This document shows, one piece after another, positions 1-8,322 of a DNA stretch of 64,000 nucleotides (position 1 is its first letter; every line of letters starts with the position of its first letter). Source of the DNA: Acidobacteriaceae bacterium KBS 83 (GTDB lineage Bacteria > Acidobacteriota > Terriglobia > Terriglobales > Acidobacteriaceae). Position numbers and translations under genes: made by a program. The stretch is from positions 1 to 64,000 of the forward strand of contig KB906740.1 in assembly GCA_000381585.1 (NCBI GenBank), in the 5' to 3' direction. A model generated the notes under the pieces. That model made no database searches and was not told the DNA's origin. It saw nothing but the letters and a program-made list of their open reading frames with translations.

Positions 1-1380
1 TCAATAGATATGGAAGTTGACTTCGATGGTGATCTCGACCGGCACAGGTTTGCCCTGGTAGGTGGAAGGCTTGAACTTGTACTGCCGCACCGCTTCGACG
101 GCCTTCTCATCCAGCCCCATGCCCAGCTTGCGCACCACGCGGATGCGCTGCGGCATCCCGTGCGCGTCCACGATCAGCGACACCACCGACACGCCCTGAT
201 ACTTCGCGCGCCGCGCTTCGTCAGAGAACTCCGCATCCACTGAGTAGATCAGCACCGGCGGCGACACGCCGCCACCTACGTGATACAGCCCGCCACCGTA
301 GCCGCCACCCTCGCCCGGCCCATAGCCCGCGCCGGAGCCGGATCCGATCCCGCCGCCATCACCCGAGCCCAGACCGGCGCCCGAGCCCGTCCCGTTCGCC
401 GCCGGCCCCACAATGTTGGTCCGCGGATCGCCTAGGTTCGGCAGGTTGTTGTTGGGCAGCGCCACGTTGGGCGGCATCTTGATCGTCGGTTCCACTGCTA
501 GCTTGGGATGCTCGTTCACCGCCAGCATCGGCGGCGTCACCGGGGTCTCGGAAAACTTGGGCAGCCGGCCCTTGGGCGCCTGCACCAACTCGTGCGCGCC
601 GCCGCCGCCGCCACCGCCCATCGCCGGCCCCTTGGGCGCAATCGGACGGAAGGGCGTGATGTCCACCGCCGCCATCTGCGGCTTGGGTGGCGTCACCTTG
701 GGATGCATCCGCATCTCGATGATCAGGGCAACAATCAGCGCGATGATCACCACGTGCGTTCCCACGGAAAGCCAGGTCGACAGCGGACCGCGCTTCACCC
801 GGAAGGGATCCAGCACCGCCACCGGCTGCGAGGTCAGCACCAACGGCGGCAGATGCTCTCGCTGGAACAATCCACGCACCGTCCCCAGCCACGTCCGCCA
901 TACCGGCTCGTCCACCACCGGATTCCACAGATGCGGCTCTTCTGCGCTCTTCGGGAGTTGCACAAACCGCGGCTCGGTTTGCAATACACCATCAGGAGGG
1001 GTGTGCGGTATAACGCCGGGGGTAATGTGCAGCATGCCGTCGCGGTCAGTGTTGGGCATCACGTCAGGCGCGATGTGCGGGATACCGCTTGGGGCGCTAT
1101 TCGGCACAACGCCTGTGGCGGTATGCGCTGGAACGGCCGGCGCGGCGTGAGGCATACCATCTGGGGCGATGTTTGGCATACGGTCCCAGGCAGTGTTCGG
1201 TATATCGCCTGTGGCGGTGTGCGGCAAACCGCCCGGGGCGGTGTTTGGCAATTCCGTCCCGTTCATCCGCGCTTCCACATTGGGGGCCAGCGAGACCGGC
1301 GCCGCCTCGCGCTTCAGCGCATGGCGAAGCTTGTCCTCAAGCTCTTCCACTTCATCCGGATTCGGCGTGATTGGCGACAT
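1..1380 (-). CDS. TonB-family energy transducer with cytoplasmic octapeptide repeat
   Basis: A 459-residue protein. It has a charged N-terminus (1-40), about twelve degenerate 8-residue repeats (44-139, pattern [I/M/L]P[N/H]xAPxG), one hydrophobic membrane segment (about 204-223), a Pro/Gly-rich linker (225-365) and a C-terminal TonB domain (about 375-459, including YSVDAEFSDEARR and the final V-E-I-T-I-E-V-N strand). TonB proteins couple inner-membrane proton motive force to outer-membrane transporters, or act as generic envelope linkers in Acidobacteriota. The membrane segment is unusually far from the N-terminus, so about 200 residues would lie in the cytoplasm. The ATG has a GAGG about 10 nt upstream. 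The gene follows an ECF sigma gene by about 20 bp, so the two are probably cotranscribed. The TonB call is firm; the function of the cytoplasmic part is unknown. Confidence 0.85.
   Translation of the reverse strand: MSPITPNPDEVEELEDKLRHALKREAAPVSLAPNVEARMNGTELPNTAPGGLPHTATGDIPNTAWDRMPNIAPDGMPHAAPAVPAHTATGVVPNSAPSGIPHIAPDVMPNTDRDGMLHITPGVIPHTPPDGVLQTEPRFVQLPKSAEEPHLWNPVVDEPVWRTWLGTVRGLFQREHLPPLVLTSQPVAVLDPFRVKRGPLSTWLSVGTHVVIIALIVALIIEMRMHPKVTPPKPQMAAVDITPFRPIAPKGPAMGGGGGGGAHELVQAPKGRLPKFSETPVTPPMLAVNEHPKLAVEPTIKMPPNVALPNNNLPNLGDPRTNIVGPAANGTGSGAGLGSGDGGGIGSGSGAGYGPGEGGGYGGGLYHVGGGVSPPVLIYSVDAEFSDEARRAKYQGVSVVSLIVDAHGMPQRIRVVRKLGMGLDEKAVEAVRQYKFKPSTYQGKPVPVEITIEVNFHIY
964..1251 (-). repeat. 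Tandem 24-bp (8-residue) coding repeats in the TonB-like gene
   Basis: About twelve consecutive 8-codon units, for example LPNTAPGG, LPHTATGD, IPNTAWDR, MPNIAPDG, VPNSAPSG and IPHIAPDV. They are diverged in sequence, but the Pro-Asn/His-x-Ala-Pro spacing is kept. The array lies upstream of the membrane segment, so it is predicted to be cytoplasmic. Confidence 0.8.
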
Positions 1381-1398
1381 AACGATAGCCTCAACCTC

Positions 1399-2001
1399 TC
1401 AGTTGCGCAGCCGCTGCGCCCCTTCGCGTCGCGGCCGCTGCTGCATCTTGGCCCGAAGTACCTTCAACGCTCGCTGCAGATGACTCTTTACCGTGGCCAC
1501 CGGCATCTCTAGCACCCCGGCAATCTCCTCCGGCCCCAGCCCCTCCTGGTAGCGCAGCACGATCACTGTGCGCGGCACGACAGGCAATGCCGCAATCATC
1601 TCCCGCAATCTCCCCGCCACCCATGGGTCGATTTCCTGTACACCGTCCTGCGTTGCGGCCGCCGGCTCCATCACTCCCGACTCCGCAAAACTCACTGCCG
1701 CATAATCCTGCGGCCGCCGCAGTCTTCGCCGTGCCTGGTCAATCGAGCGATGCACCGTCACCCGCCGCAGCCAATGCACGACATGTTCTTCAGATGCCAG
1801 CGACGGCAACTGCCCATACAGCTCGAAGAACACATCCTGCGCCACCTCCTCGGCCAGAGACGGGTCGTGAACAACACGCCGCGCAATGCTGAACACCATT
1901 GACTGGTGCTCGCGCATGAGCAGGCGAAAGCTGTCGAGCGATCTCTGCAGGTGCCCACCTGGAATCCGGCGACGCCGCCGGAGCTGAATTGCAACCCTCA
2001 C
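1399..2001 (-). CDS. RNA polymerase ECF-type sigma factor
   Basis: About 200 residues with both ECF sigma regions. Region 2 includes REHQSMVFSIARR and EEVAQDVFFELY. Region 4 includes LPVVPRTVIVLRYQEGL and the helix-turn-helix EEIAGVLEMPVATVKSHLQRA. It would direct RNA polymerase to alternative promoters. The open frame runs back to 2157, but that would overlap the esterase gene. I therefore prefer the GTG at 2001; the next ATG, at 1917, lies at the edge of region 2, and neither start has a convincing ribosome site. No zinc-finger anti-sigma gene is beside it. The immediate downstream partner is the TonB-like protein, which may carry the regulatory role. Confidence 0.85.
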   Translation of the reverse strand: MRVAIQLRRRRRIPGGHLQRSLDSFRLLMREHQSMVFSIARRVVHDPSLAEEVAQDVFFELYGQLPSLASEEHVVHWLRRVTVHRSIDQARRRLRRPQDYAAVSFAESGVMEPAAATQDGVQEIDPWVAGRLREMIAALPVVPRTVIVLRYQEGLGPEEIAGVLEMPVATVKSHLQRALKVLRAKMQQRPRREGAQRLRN

Positions 2002-2059
2002 TCTGCTATACGCTGCGGCGACAAAAGAGTATGCAGCCTTTCTCGCATGTCTGCGAATA

Positions 2060-3181
2060 TTACTTGAGATGCTCCACGAGGAATTTCGACATCGCCCGGT
2101 TTGCTTCGATTGACTCCGGCAGTTCCGGGTCGTACCAGAACGCATGCGGCAGCCCATCGAAGACCATCAGCCGCGCATCGTCTCCTGCACGGAGAAAGGC
2201 ACGATGCAGATCGATCGTGCCGCTCAGCAGCAGATCCCGTCCGCTCGTCACAAACAGCGTCGGCGGCATCCCTTTCAGATCAGCATAGATCGGCGAGAGC
2301 ACCGGGTCCTTCGTGTCTGCGCTTCCCACATAGGGAGATAAGATTCGTTCGTCGCTTGGCGTGGCCAGATAGCCGCTGAACCCGCGCAGCCCGTAAAGAT
2401 GAATCGAATCTCCCGGCCGCGCAAAATCCCCAAATCCACTGAAAATGCCCAGCGCCGCCGGCTCCGGTAGCGACAACTGCTTCAGCTTCACCGCCATTTC
2501 CCCGGTCAGAATCGCTCCCGCGGACGTTCCATAGATTGCGATCTGTTCCGGCTTGTGCGTCTTCAATAGCTCGCGATACACCGCCACTGCGTCGTCCACC
2601 GCTGCTGGAAACGGATTCTCCGGTGCCAGCCTGTACAGCGCCGCCACCACCGGCACTCGCGCGTAGTACGCAATCGGAATCGTCTCCGTGAAGCTGCCCG
2701 AGTCCGAATCGAAGCCGCCACCGTGCAGATCCAGCAATACCTTGTCCGCATTTGCCTTGGGCACATGCAGCGGCGTGATGCGCCGCACCGGCACTCCTGC
2801 CACGGTATCGTTCGACACGGTCACCGGGCACACCTTCCGCCACTGCTTCTCGGCCCGTGCCGTGTACGTATCCGTCGTGGCCCGCCGCTTTTCAAGCGGC
2901 ATTGGCACGTCCGCGTCCGTCGCGGGCCGCCGCTGGCTCGCCTGAGCCTGTGGGCTTAGTGACTGCGGCACCGGCACGATCCGCCCCACATGCGCCGTTC
3001 CATTCGGTTCTATGTAACTCGAATTATGCGAAACCGCGGTCGCGGCGGTCGTTGCTGCCGGCGCAACCTTGTTTGTCGAAGGAGGCGCAGGCTGGGCCTG
3101 TCCCCACGCCTGTCCCATGCCCAGCCCACTCAGCACGCACACAGCACACGCGAGGCAACTCTGCCCCAAAACCAGCTTCAT
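2060..3181 (-). CDS. Secreted alpha/beta hydrolase, HSL-type esterase
   Basis: A 373-residue protein with a signal peptide (residues 1-28, ending near GQAWGQA). The hydrolase domain shows the HSL/type IV esterase signature: HGGGF at the oxyanion hole, G-T-S-A-G with the nucleophilic Ser, and C-terminal GRDLLL and LPHAFWYD regions carrying the catalytic Asp and His. It probably hydrolyses short-chain esters outside the cytoplasm. The ATG at 3181 is chosen because GGAGG lies about 10 nt upstream and the signal peptide starts there; the frame itself is open further. It sits between two ECF sigma genes on the same strand. The natural substrate cannot be read from the sequence. Confidence 0.85.
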   Translation of the reverse strand: MKLVLGQSCLACAVCVLSGLGMGQAWGQAQPAPPSTNKVAPAATTAATAVSHNSSYIEPNGTAHVGRIVPVPQSLSPQAQASQRRPATDADVPMPLEKRRATTDTYTARAEKQWRKVCPVTVSNDTVAGVPVRRITPLHVPKANADKVLLDLHGGGFDSDSGSFTETIPIAYYARVPVVAALYRLAPENPFPAAVDDAVAVYRELLKTHKPEQIAIYGTSAGAILTGEMAVKLKQLSLPEPAALGIFSGFGDFARPGDSIHLYGLRGFSGYLATPSDERILSPYVGSADTKDPVLSPIYADLKGMPPTLFVTSGRDLLLSGTIDLHRAFLRAGDDARLMVFDGLPHAFWYDPELPESIEANRAMSKFLVEHLK

Positions 3182-3269
3182 CCCGTTCGTCCTCCGGAGT
3201 TGTCCGTTCCGGACAATGTACTCCAGCACGACAGAATGGCGATGATCCGAGCCACTGAGCGGGATTACC

Positions 3270-3881
3270 TCAGGGAAACGCCGGCGACCAGTCGACCTTC
3301 CGCAGTCGTTGCGCAAAGCGCTTCCGTAGCTCCAGCCGCGCGCGATGCCGCCGCGATTTCACCGTGGCGACCGGCCGATCCAGCTCAGCCGCGATCTCCT
3401 CGAGCGAGCGCTCATCGAAAAACTGCATCAGCAGCACCGATCGCAGCGAGTCCGGCAGCGAGCGCAGCGCCGCGTGCACCAGCCGGTTCCGCTCGCTCAG
3501 CAGCAGTCGCTGCTCCTGCGAGATCTGCCGTGGCGTCCATCTGCTGCCCGCCTCGAGCACTGCCGCCAGGCTCGCGCTTTCCATCTCCTCCAGCCGCATG
3601 CGGTTCCGCTTCCGCTGCAGTTGAAAGACCTCGTTCATCAGCACGCGCGTGATCCAGGTCGCAAAACGCGACTCACCGCGAAAACCCGCCAGTCCCTGCC
3701 ACGTCTTGAGCATGGTCTGCTGCACCGCATCCTCGGCATCGTGCGGTGTCAGCCGGTATTGCAGCGCCAGCATCAGCAGGCGCCCCTGGTGACGCGTAAA
3801 CAATTCTGAGAACGCAGTCTCATCGCCGCCGCGCGCGGCATCCACAAGCTGTTCATCGTTCAATTGAGTAAGTTCCTGCAT
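3270..3881 (-). CDS. RNA polymerase ECF-type sigma factor
   Basis: About 203 residues. Sigma region 2 includes LFTRHQGRLLMLALQY, DAEDAVQQTMLKTWQ and FRGESRFATWITRVLMNE. Region 4 includes LPDSLRSVLLMQFFDE and the helix-turn-helix LEEIAAELDRPVATVKSRRHRAR. The start at 3881 (MQELTQLNDEQL) fits the family length; AGGAAGG lies about 16 nt upstream, which is rather far. The longer frame to 4007 would run into the transporter gene. No zinc-finger anti-sigma gene follows; the next gene downstream is the secreted esterase at 2060-3181, a possible regulon member by position only. Confidence 0.87.
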   Translation of the reverse strand: MQELTQLNDEQLVDAARGGDETAFSELFTRHQGRLLMLALQYRLTPHDAEDAVQQTMLKTWQGLAGFRGESRFATWITRVLMNEVFQLQRKRNRMRLEEMESASLAAVLEAGSRWTPRQISQEQRLLLSERNRLVHAALRSLPDSLRSVLLMQFFDERSLEEIAAELDRPVATVKSRRHRARLELRKRFAQRLRKVDWSPAFP

Positions 3882-3946
3882 AAGCTCTATCTGCTGTACC
3901 TTCCTGTGAAAGCGGTAGCGCCGTTCAAGCAACAGAGTCCGCCTCC

Positions 3947-5572
3947 CTAGTGCATCGCCGCCCCGCCCCGCGACTTCCGCATCACGAATGGAAGCGGAAC
4001 CATGCACAACGCCGCGAAGGCAAAGAAGCGAATGATATCGATGTAGGACAGGATGGCCGCCTGCGACTGAAGTTGCCCATACAACCGCAGCATCGCCGCC
4101 GAATGTGCGCCGCTCATCGACATCCCGCCCGCCATCAGGTGATGACCCATCTCGGTCGTCGCCCGTAGATACTCCTGGCTTCCTCCGGTGACGTGCGCGC
4201 CCAGGTAGCTTTGGTGACGCTGCGCCTGCCGCGCCAGCACCGTCGCAACAATCGCCGTACCTACCGATCCACCCATATTGCGCGCAAGATTTGTCAGCCC
4301 GGAAACGTCATTGTTTCCCTCCATCGGCACTCCGACATACGAAAGTGTCTGGATGGGAATGAACATGAACCCAAGCCCCGTTGCCTGGAAGAAGCGCAGC
4401 CACGCTGCATAACTCAAACTCATTGTCAGATGGATCGTTGTCATATGGAACAGCGCGACCGACGTAATACCGAAGCCGAACGCCAGCAGATACCGCGCAT
4501 CGACCTTCGCGATCAGGATCCCCACAATCGGCATGCAGATCAGCGTAGCGATCCCGCCCAGCGATAGCGTCTTCCCCGCATTCGTCGCCGTATATCCCAT
4601 CAGTGTCTGCAGCATCTGCGGAATCAGGATCGTCGTCCCATAGAGCGCGATGCCCAGAATGAACATCATCAGGAACGACAGCGTAAACGTGCGGCTGCGG
4701 AAGAGCCGCAGCTCAATCACCGGCTTATGTCCCTTCCGGATCTGCCACAGCTCCCATACGATCAGCGCCGTAATGCTGGCGATGCAGATGACCGTGAAGG
4801 TAACGATGAAGTGCGATCCGAACCAGTCATCCTCCTGCCCCTTGTCCAGTACCGTTTCCAGGCAGCCAAAACCCAGCGCCGTCAACACGAAGCCCGTGTA
4901 GTCAATCTTGACCAGCCCCGCGCGCGCTTTCTTTACCGCTGCAATCAGGTGCGGCGGGTCTTCCACTACGCGATTTGTCAGATACATCGAAATCAGCGCC
5001 ACCGGCACGTTGATGAAAAAGATCCATCGCCATTGATAGTTGTCGGTGATCCATCCGCCCACCAGCGGCCCGATCGCGGGCGCCGTCACCACCGCAAGCC
5101 CGTACAGCGCGAAAGCCTGGCCACGTTTCTTCGGCTCGAATGTATCCGCCAGAATCGCCTGCTCTGACGTCGCCAGACCTCCTCCGCCAAGTCCCTGCAG
5201 CACGCGGAAGAACAGCAGCATGCCGAGTGAAGGCGCCAGCCCGCACAACAGCGAGCTCACCCCAAACATCGCCACGCAGCTCATGTAAAAGCGCTTCCGC
5301 CCGATCAGCGTAGCCAGGTATCCGCTGATCGGCAGGATCACCGCATTCGCCACCAGGTACGAGCTGATCACCCACGTCGCCTCGCTCTGGCTTGCCGCCA
5401 GCGATCCCGCAATGTGCGGCAGCGACACATTGGCAATCGATGTATCCAGCACCTCCATGAACGTCGCCAGCGTCACCGTCAGCGCGATCGCCCACGGATT
5501 GTGCCGCGGCTTCCATGTCTGATCCGGTTGCTTGCCCGATTTCAGTTCCGGTCTAGTTGCAGTGGCCGCCAT
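3947..5572 (-). CDS. DHA2-family (EmrB/QacA-type) multidrug efflux transporter
   Basis: A 541-residue MFS transporter with 14 predicted membrane helices. The DHA2 signature is clear: FMEVLDTSIANVSLPHIAG in helix 1, the GYLATLIGRKRFY motif A loop, FFRVLQGLGGGGL in helix 4 and LYGLAVVTAPAIGPLVGGWI (motif C, proton antiport). Such pumps expel drugs, dyes or toxic metabolites, often with an EmrA-type membrane fusion protein, but none is next to it here. It diverges from a TetR-family gene across an 80 bp spacer holding a GTACC-ATTC-GGTAC palindrome, so it is probably repressed by that regulator until a ligand binds. Confidence 0.9.
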   Translation of the reverse strand: MAATATRPELKSGKQPDQTWKPRHNPWAIALTVTLATFMEVLDTSIANVSLPHIAGSLAASQSEATWVISSYLVANAVILPISGYLATLIGRKRFYMSCVAMFGVSSLLCGLAPSLGMLLFFRVLQGLGGGGLATSEQAILADTFEPKKRGQAFALYGLAVVTAPAIGPLVGGWITDNYQWRWIFFINVPVALISMYLTNRVVEDPPHLIAAVKKARAGLVKIDYTGFVLTALGFGCLETVLDKGQEDDWFGSHFIVTFTVICIASITALIVWELWQIRKGHKPVIELRLFRSRTFTLSFLMMFILGIALYGTTILIPQMLQTLMGYTATNAGKTLSLGGIATLICMPIVGILIAKVDARYLLAFGFGITSVALFHMTTIHLTMSLSYAAWLRFFQATGLGFMFIPIQTLSYVGVPMEGNNDVSGLTNLARNMGGSVGTAIVATVLARQAQRHQSYLGAHVTGGSQEYLRATTEMGHHLMAGGMSMSGAHSAAMLRLYGQLQSQAAILSYIDIIRFFAFAALCMVPLPFVMRKSRGGAAMH

Positions 5573-5584
5573 ACGGACAAAATA

Positions 5585-5598
5585 GTACCATTCGGTAC
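5585..5598. promoter_or_regulatory. Likely TetR-type operator between efflux pump and regulator
   Basis: A perfect inverted repeat, GTACC-ATTC-GGTAC, in the short divergent spacer, 13 bp upstream of the efflux-pump start and 55 bp upstream of the regulator start. Position and symmetry fit an operator through which the TetR-family protein controls both genes. Confidence 0.6.
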
Positions 5599-5652
5599 AT
5601 TAAATCAACCCCGCACGCCCTGCACTTTGTCACATTCGCTATCCTTACTTGC

Positions 5653-6354
5653 ATGAAAGGAAAATCCGCCCAACGGAAAACTGCCCGATCGGCGGCCCAT
5701 AAGTCCCCCGCACGGAAGCGGAAATCCGCCCGTGGCCGCCCACCTACGGAGGAAGTTGCCGCGCGCGCCGAACGCCTGCTCGATGTCGCAACAGAGGTCT
5801 TCCTCGACAAGGGCTTCAAGGGCGCCAGCATGAGTGAGATCGCCCAGCGCGCCGGCGCTTCCAAGCAGACGCTCTATGCTCGCTATCCCAGCAAGGCGGC
5901 GCTCTTCGCCGCGCTCGTGGAGCGCAAGGCCTCGCATCTCTTTGAAGCCATCGGTCCGCTCGGCGAAGGCCGCAGTCTGCGCGACACCCTTGTCCACTGC
6001 GGCTCGGAGATGCTCGATCTCATCCTCTCCAAGGATGCGCGGGGCGTGCATCGCGTCGTCATCGCCGAGTGCGCCGAGTTCCCCGAGCTGGGCGAGCTCT
6101 TCTGGGATCGTGGGCCGGGCAGAACTCGCGCCATGCTGGCGAACTATCTCCGCGCGCAACAGAAACTCGGCAACATCGAGTGTGGCGATCCTGAGCAGGC
6201 GGTAGAAATCTTCATGGGCCTCCTGCTAAGTGGAGTCTCCCTTCGCGCCTCGCTTGGCCTCCCACCCTTCTTCGTGAAGACGCCCGCGCAGCGCAAGGCC
6301 TGGGCCACCGTCGCCGCCGACACGTTCCTCGCCTCCATGCAGCCGCGGCCCTGA
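5653..6354 (+). CDS. TetR/AcrR-family transcriptional regulator
   Basis: A 233-residue protein. A basic Lys/Arg/Ser-rich N-terminal tail (1-30) precedes a TetR helix-turn-helix (about 31-85), with ATEVFLDKGFKGASMSEIAQ and AGASKQTLYARYPSKAALF. The C-terminal ligand-binding domain resembles the AcrR C-terminal type. The ATG at 5653 is used because the earlier frame lies inside the divergent promoter. It most likely represses the adjacent DHA2 efflux gene and itself. The inducer is unknown. Confidence 0.88.
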   Translation: MKGKSAQRKTARSAAHKSPARKRKSARGRPPTEEVAARAERLLDVATEVFLDKGFKGASMSEIAQRAGASKQTLYARYPSKAALFAALVERKASHLFEAIGPLGEGRSLRDTLVHCGSEMLDLILSKDARGVHRVVIAECAEFPELGELFWDRGPGRTRAMLANYLRAQQKLGNIECGDPEQAVEIFMGLLLSGVSLRASLGLPPFFVKTPAQRKAWATVAADTFLASMQPRP

Positions 6355-6444
6355 ACGCGCACCTCGTCGACACGCTACTCCGGCAGGGAGAGTTAGAATC
6401 GCCCAGCATCTCTTCCCCGCATTATCCTCGGAGGCTTACGACCC

Positions 6445-7281
6445 ATGACCAACGAAGCAGTCGTGTCGCGCACTGCAGAGATCAACGGCGCCAAACTGCA
6501 TTACCTGACCGCCGGCCATGGCACGCCGCTCATCCTCTTGCACGGCTTCGCAGAGACATCTCTGATGTGGAAGCCCATCATGCCCGCGCTCGCCGAGCGC
6601 TTCACCGTCATCGCACCAGATCTGCCCGGCATCGGCCACTCAGACATTCCTGCCGACGGTATCGACATGAAGCGGGCCGCCATCCGCATTCACGACCTCG
6701 CCCGCTCGCTCGGCGTCGAACGCGCCGAAGTCGTTGGCCACGACATCGGACTCATGGTCGCCTACGCTTACGCCGCGCAGTTCCCGGCGGAGGTCACAAA
6801 GCTCGCGCTCATGGACGCCTTTCTCCCCGGCGTCCCCGGCTGGGAGGCCATCTACAACCATCCCGACTTCTGGCATTTCCGCTTCAACGGCCCCACAGCC
6901 GAAGCCCTCGTAAAAGGTCGCGAGCACATCTACTTCGAGTATTTCTGGAATGACATGGCAGCCGACAGAAATCGCTCCATTCCTGAAGCCGATCGCAAAG
7001 CCTACCTGGCGGCCTACTCACGCTCCGGACGCATGCATGCAGCCTGGGACTACTTCGTCTCTTTCCAGCAGGCAGCGAAGGACTTCGCGCAACTCTCTCA
7101 GACCCGTCTCGCCATGCCGGTACTCACCATCGGCGGCGACAAGTCACTCGGAGAAGCGCTGGGGCAGCAGGCAAGGCTGGTTGCTTCAAACGTAACTATT
7201 GTCGTCATTAGAGACGCCGGCCACTGGGCACTTGAGGAGCGGCCTAAGGAAACTTCAGAAGCTCTCGAACAATTTCTCTGA
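6445..7281 (+). CDS. Alpha/beta hydrolase, epoxide hydrolase/dehalogenase-like
   Basis: A 278-residue alpha/beta-fold enzyme. ILLHGFAET forms the oxyanion region. The nucleophile elbow reads GHDIG, so the nucleophile is Asp (not Ser), as in soluble epoxide hydrolases and haloalkane/fluoroacetate dehalogenases. The C-terminal DAGHWALEE carries the catalytic His. A cap domain (about 130-215) holds YFEYFW. GGAGG about 11 nt upstream supports the ATG. It is monocistronic and stands alone after the TetR gene. The sequence does not tell epoxide hydrolysis from dehalogenation. Confidence 0.8.
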   Translation: MTNEAVVSRTAEINGAKLHYLTAGHGTPLILLHGFAETSLMWKPIMPALAERFTVIAPDLPGIGHSDIPADGIDMKRAAIRIHDLARSLGVERAEVVGHDIGLMVAYAYAAQFPAEVTKLALMDAFLPGVPGWEAIYNHPDFWHFRFNGPTAEALVKGREHIYFEYFWNDMAADRNRSIPEADRKAYLAAYSRSGRMHAAWDYFVSFQQAAKDFAQLSQTRLAMPVLTIGGDKSLGEALGQQARLVASNVTIVVIRDAGHWALEERPKETSEALEQFL

Positions 7282-7353
7282 TCGCTGATCGAAGACCAGC
7301 CGACCGAAGACTCTCCAAAACCCGATCGCTCGAGTCCCGGCGTGAAGCGCAAT

Positions 7354-8235
7354 TCAACGATCGCGATGCTGCGTCACTGTCGGCGCCTCCGTAGACAACC
7401 ACCACCCGTGCCCCGCCACCCAGCAGCTCGCCCCCGGCGTGTCATCGCGATGCAGCGACCTCACCTTGTTCCAGCCACGGTGACGAAATGCCTCCGCCAG
7501 CCGCCACTCCTCCGTATCATCCCGCGCCCCCGCGCAGCCCACAAACTGCGCTTGAAACAAAAATCGCGCCTCCCACACCTCGCCGTCGGTCCGCGCGATC
7601 AGCAGCATCGCTCCGCCGCCGTCATCCGCCGTCAGCGGAAACAGAAGCCGCCCTCCCGGCTTGAGCGCATCCAGCCACACCGCCAGCGGCGCCGTCGCGC
7701 CCGCGTTCACATACAGCACGTCGCACTCGGGCAGCGGCCCCTCCGCTCCGGATCGCGCATGGAGCGTCACCTGCGGCAACCCGGCAAGGTTCTCCTGTGC
7801 CCGCCGCACCAGCCCGGGCTCTATCTCGTAGGCATCCACTCCGCCTCGCTCGCCCACCAGCTTCGCCAGGATCGTCGTGTAGTAGCCCGTGCCCGCGCCC
7901 ACGTGCACAATCCGATCGCCTTTCATCGGCCGCAACGTAGAGATGCACATCGCGTGCAGCGACGGCTCTCCGTTGTTCAGCCCGTCTGCATCGAGCGATA
8001 CCACCACGTCCTGGTAAAGGAACGCCGGATCGTCACGCGGCGCCTCGACGAAGCCATGCCGCGTCAGGATCCTCCAAGGCGGCCCGCCTACAAAACGCTC
8101 TCGCGGCGTCGTCCGGAACGCTTCCGCCAGCTCGCTATCCGCGGCAACGCCGGCGCGCGCCGCAACGAAGCGTGCGAAAAACGCTCGATGGGCCTCGATC
8201 CGTTCCTCGTCTGTCCGCCAATGCGTCTTTCGCAT
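7354..8235 (-). CDS. Protein-L-isoaspartate O-methyltransferase-like SAM methyltransferase
   Basis: About 293 residues. TPRERFVG and the SAM-binding motif I VHVGAGTGYYTTILAKL, then DAYEIEP (motif II acidic residue) and LKPGGRLLFPL, place it in the PCMT fold. The usual substrate loop G-Q-T-I-S-Q-P is replaced by NNGEPSLHAM, so it may methylate something other than damaged aspartate. A GTG start at 8286 is also possible (GAGG 6 nt upstream); the ATG at 8235 has GGAG almost touching it. The gene is convergent with the hydrolase at 6445-7281. Fold confidence is high, substrate confidence low. Confidence 0.72.
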   Translation of the reverse strand: MRKTHWRTDEERIEAHRAFFARFVAARAGVAADSELAEAFRTTPRERFVGGPPWRILTRHGFVEAPRDDPAFLYQDVVVSLDADGLNNGEPSLHAMCISTLRPMKGDRIVHVGAGTGYYTTILAKLVGERGGVDAYEIEPGLVRRAQENLAGLPQVTLHARSGAEGPLPECDVLYVNAGATAPLAVWLDALKPGGRLLFPLTADDGGGAMLLIARTDGEVWEARFLFQAQFVGCAGARDDTEEWRLAEAFRHRGWNKVRSLHRDDTPGASCWVAGHGWWLSTEAPTVTQHRDR

Positions 8236-8322
8236 CTCCCACCGCCGCAACGAGCTTGCGCGTCCCGACTGCAAATGGAGATGCACCTTGGCCTCGCGGA
8301 GGTACTCAGCACGACTTACAGA

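Noticed and set aside
508-1512. 334-codon + strand frame opposite the TonB-like gene
   Set aside because: His/Arg-rich shadow of the repeat region; the reverse strand has a clear TonB domain and membrane helix.
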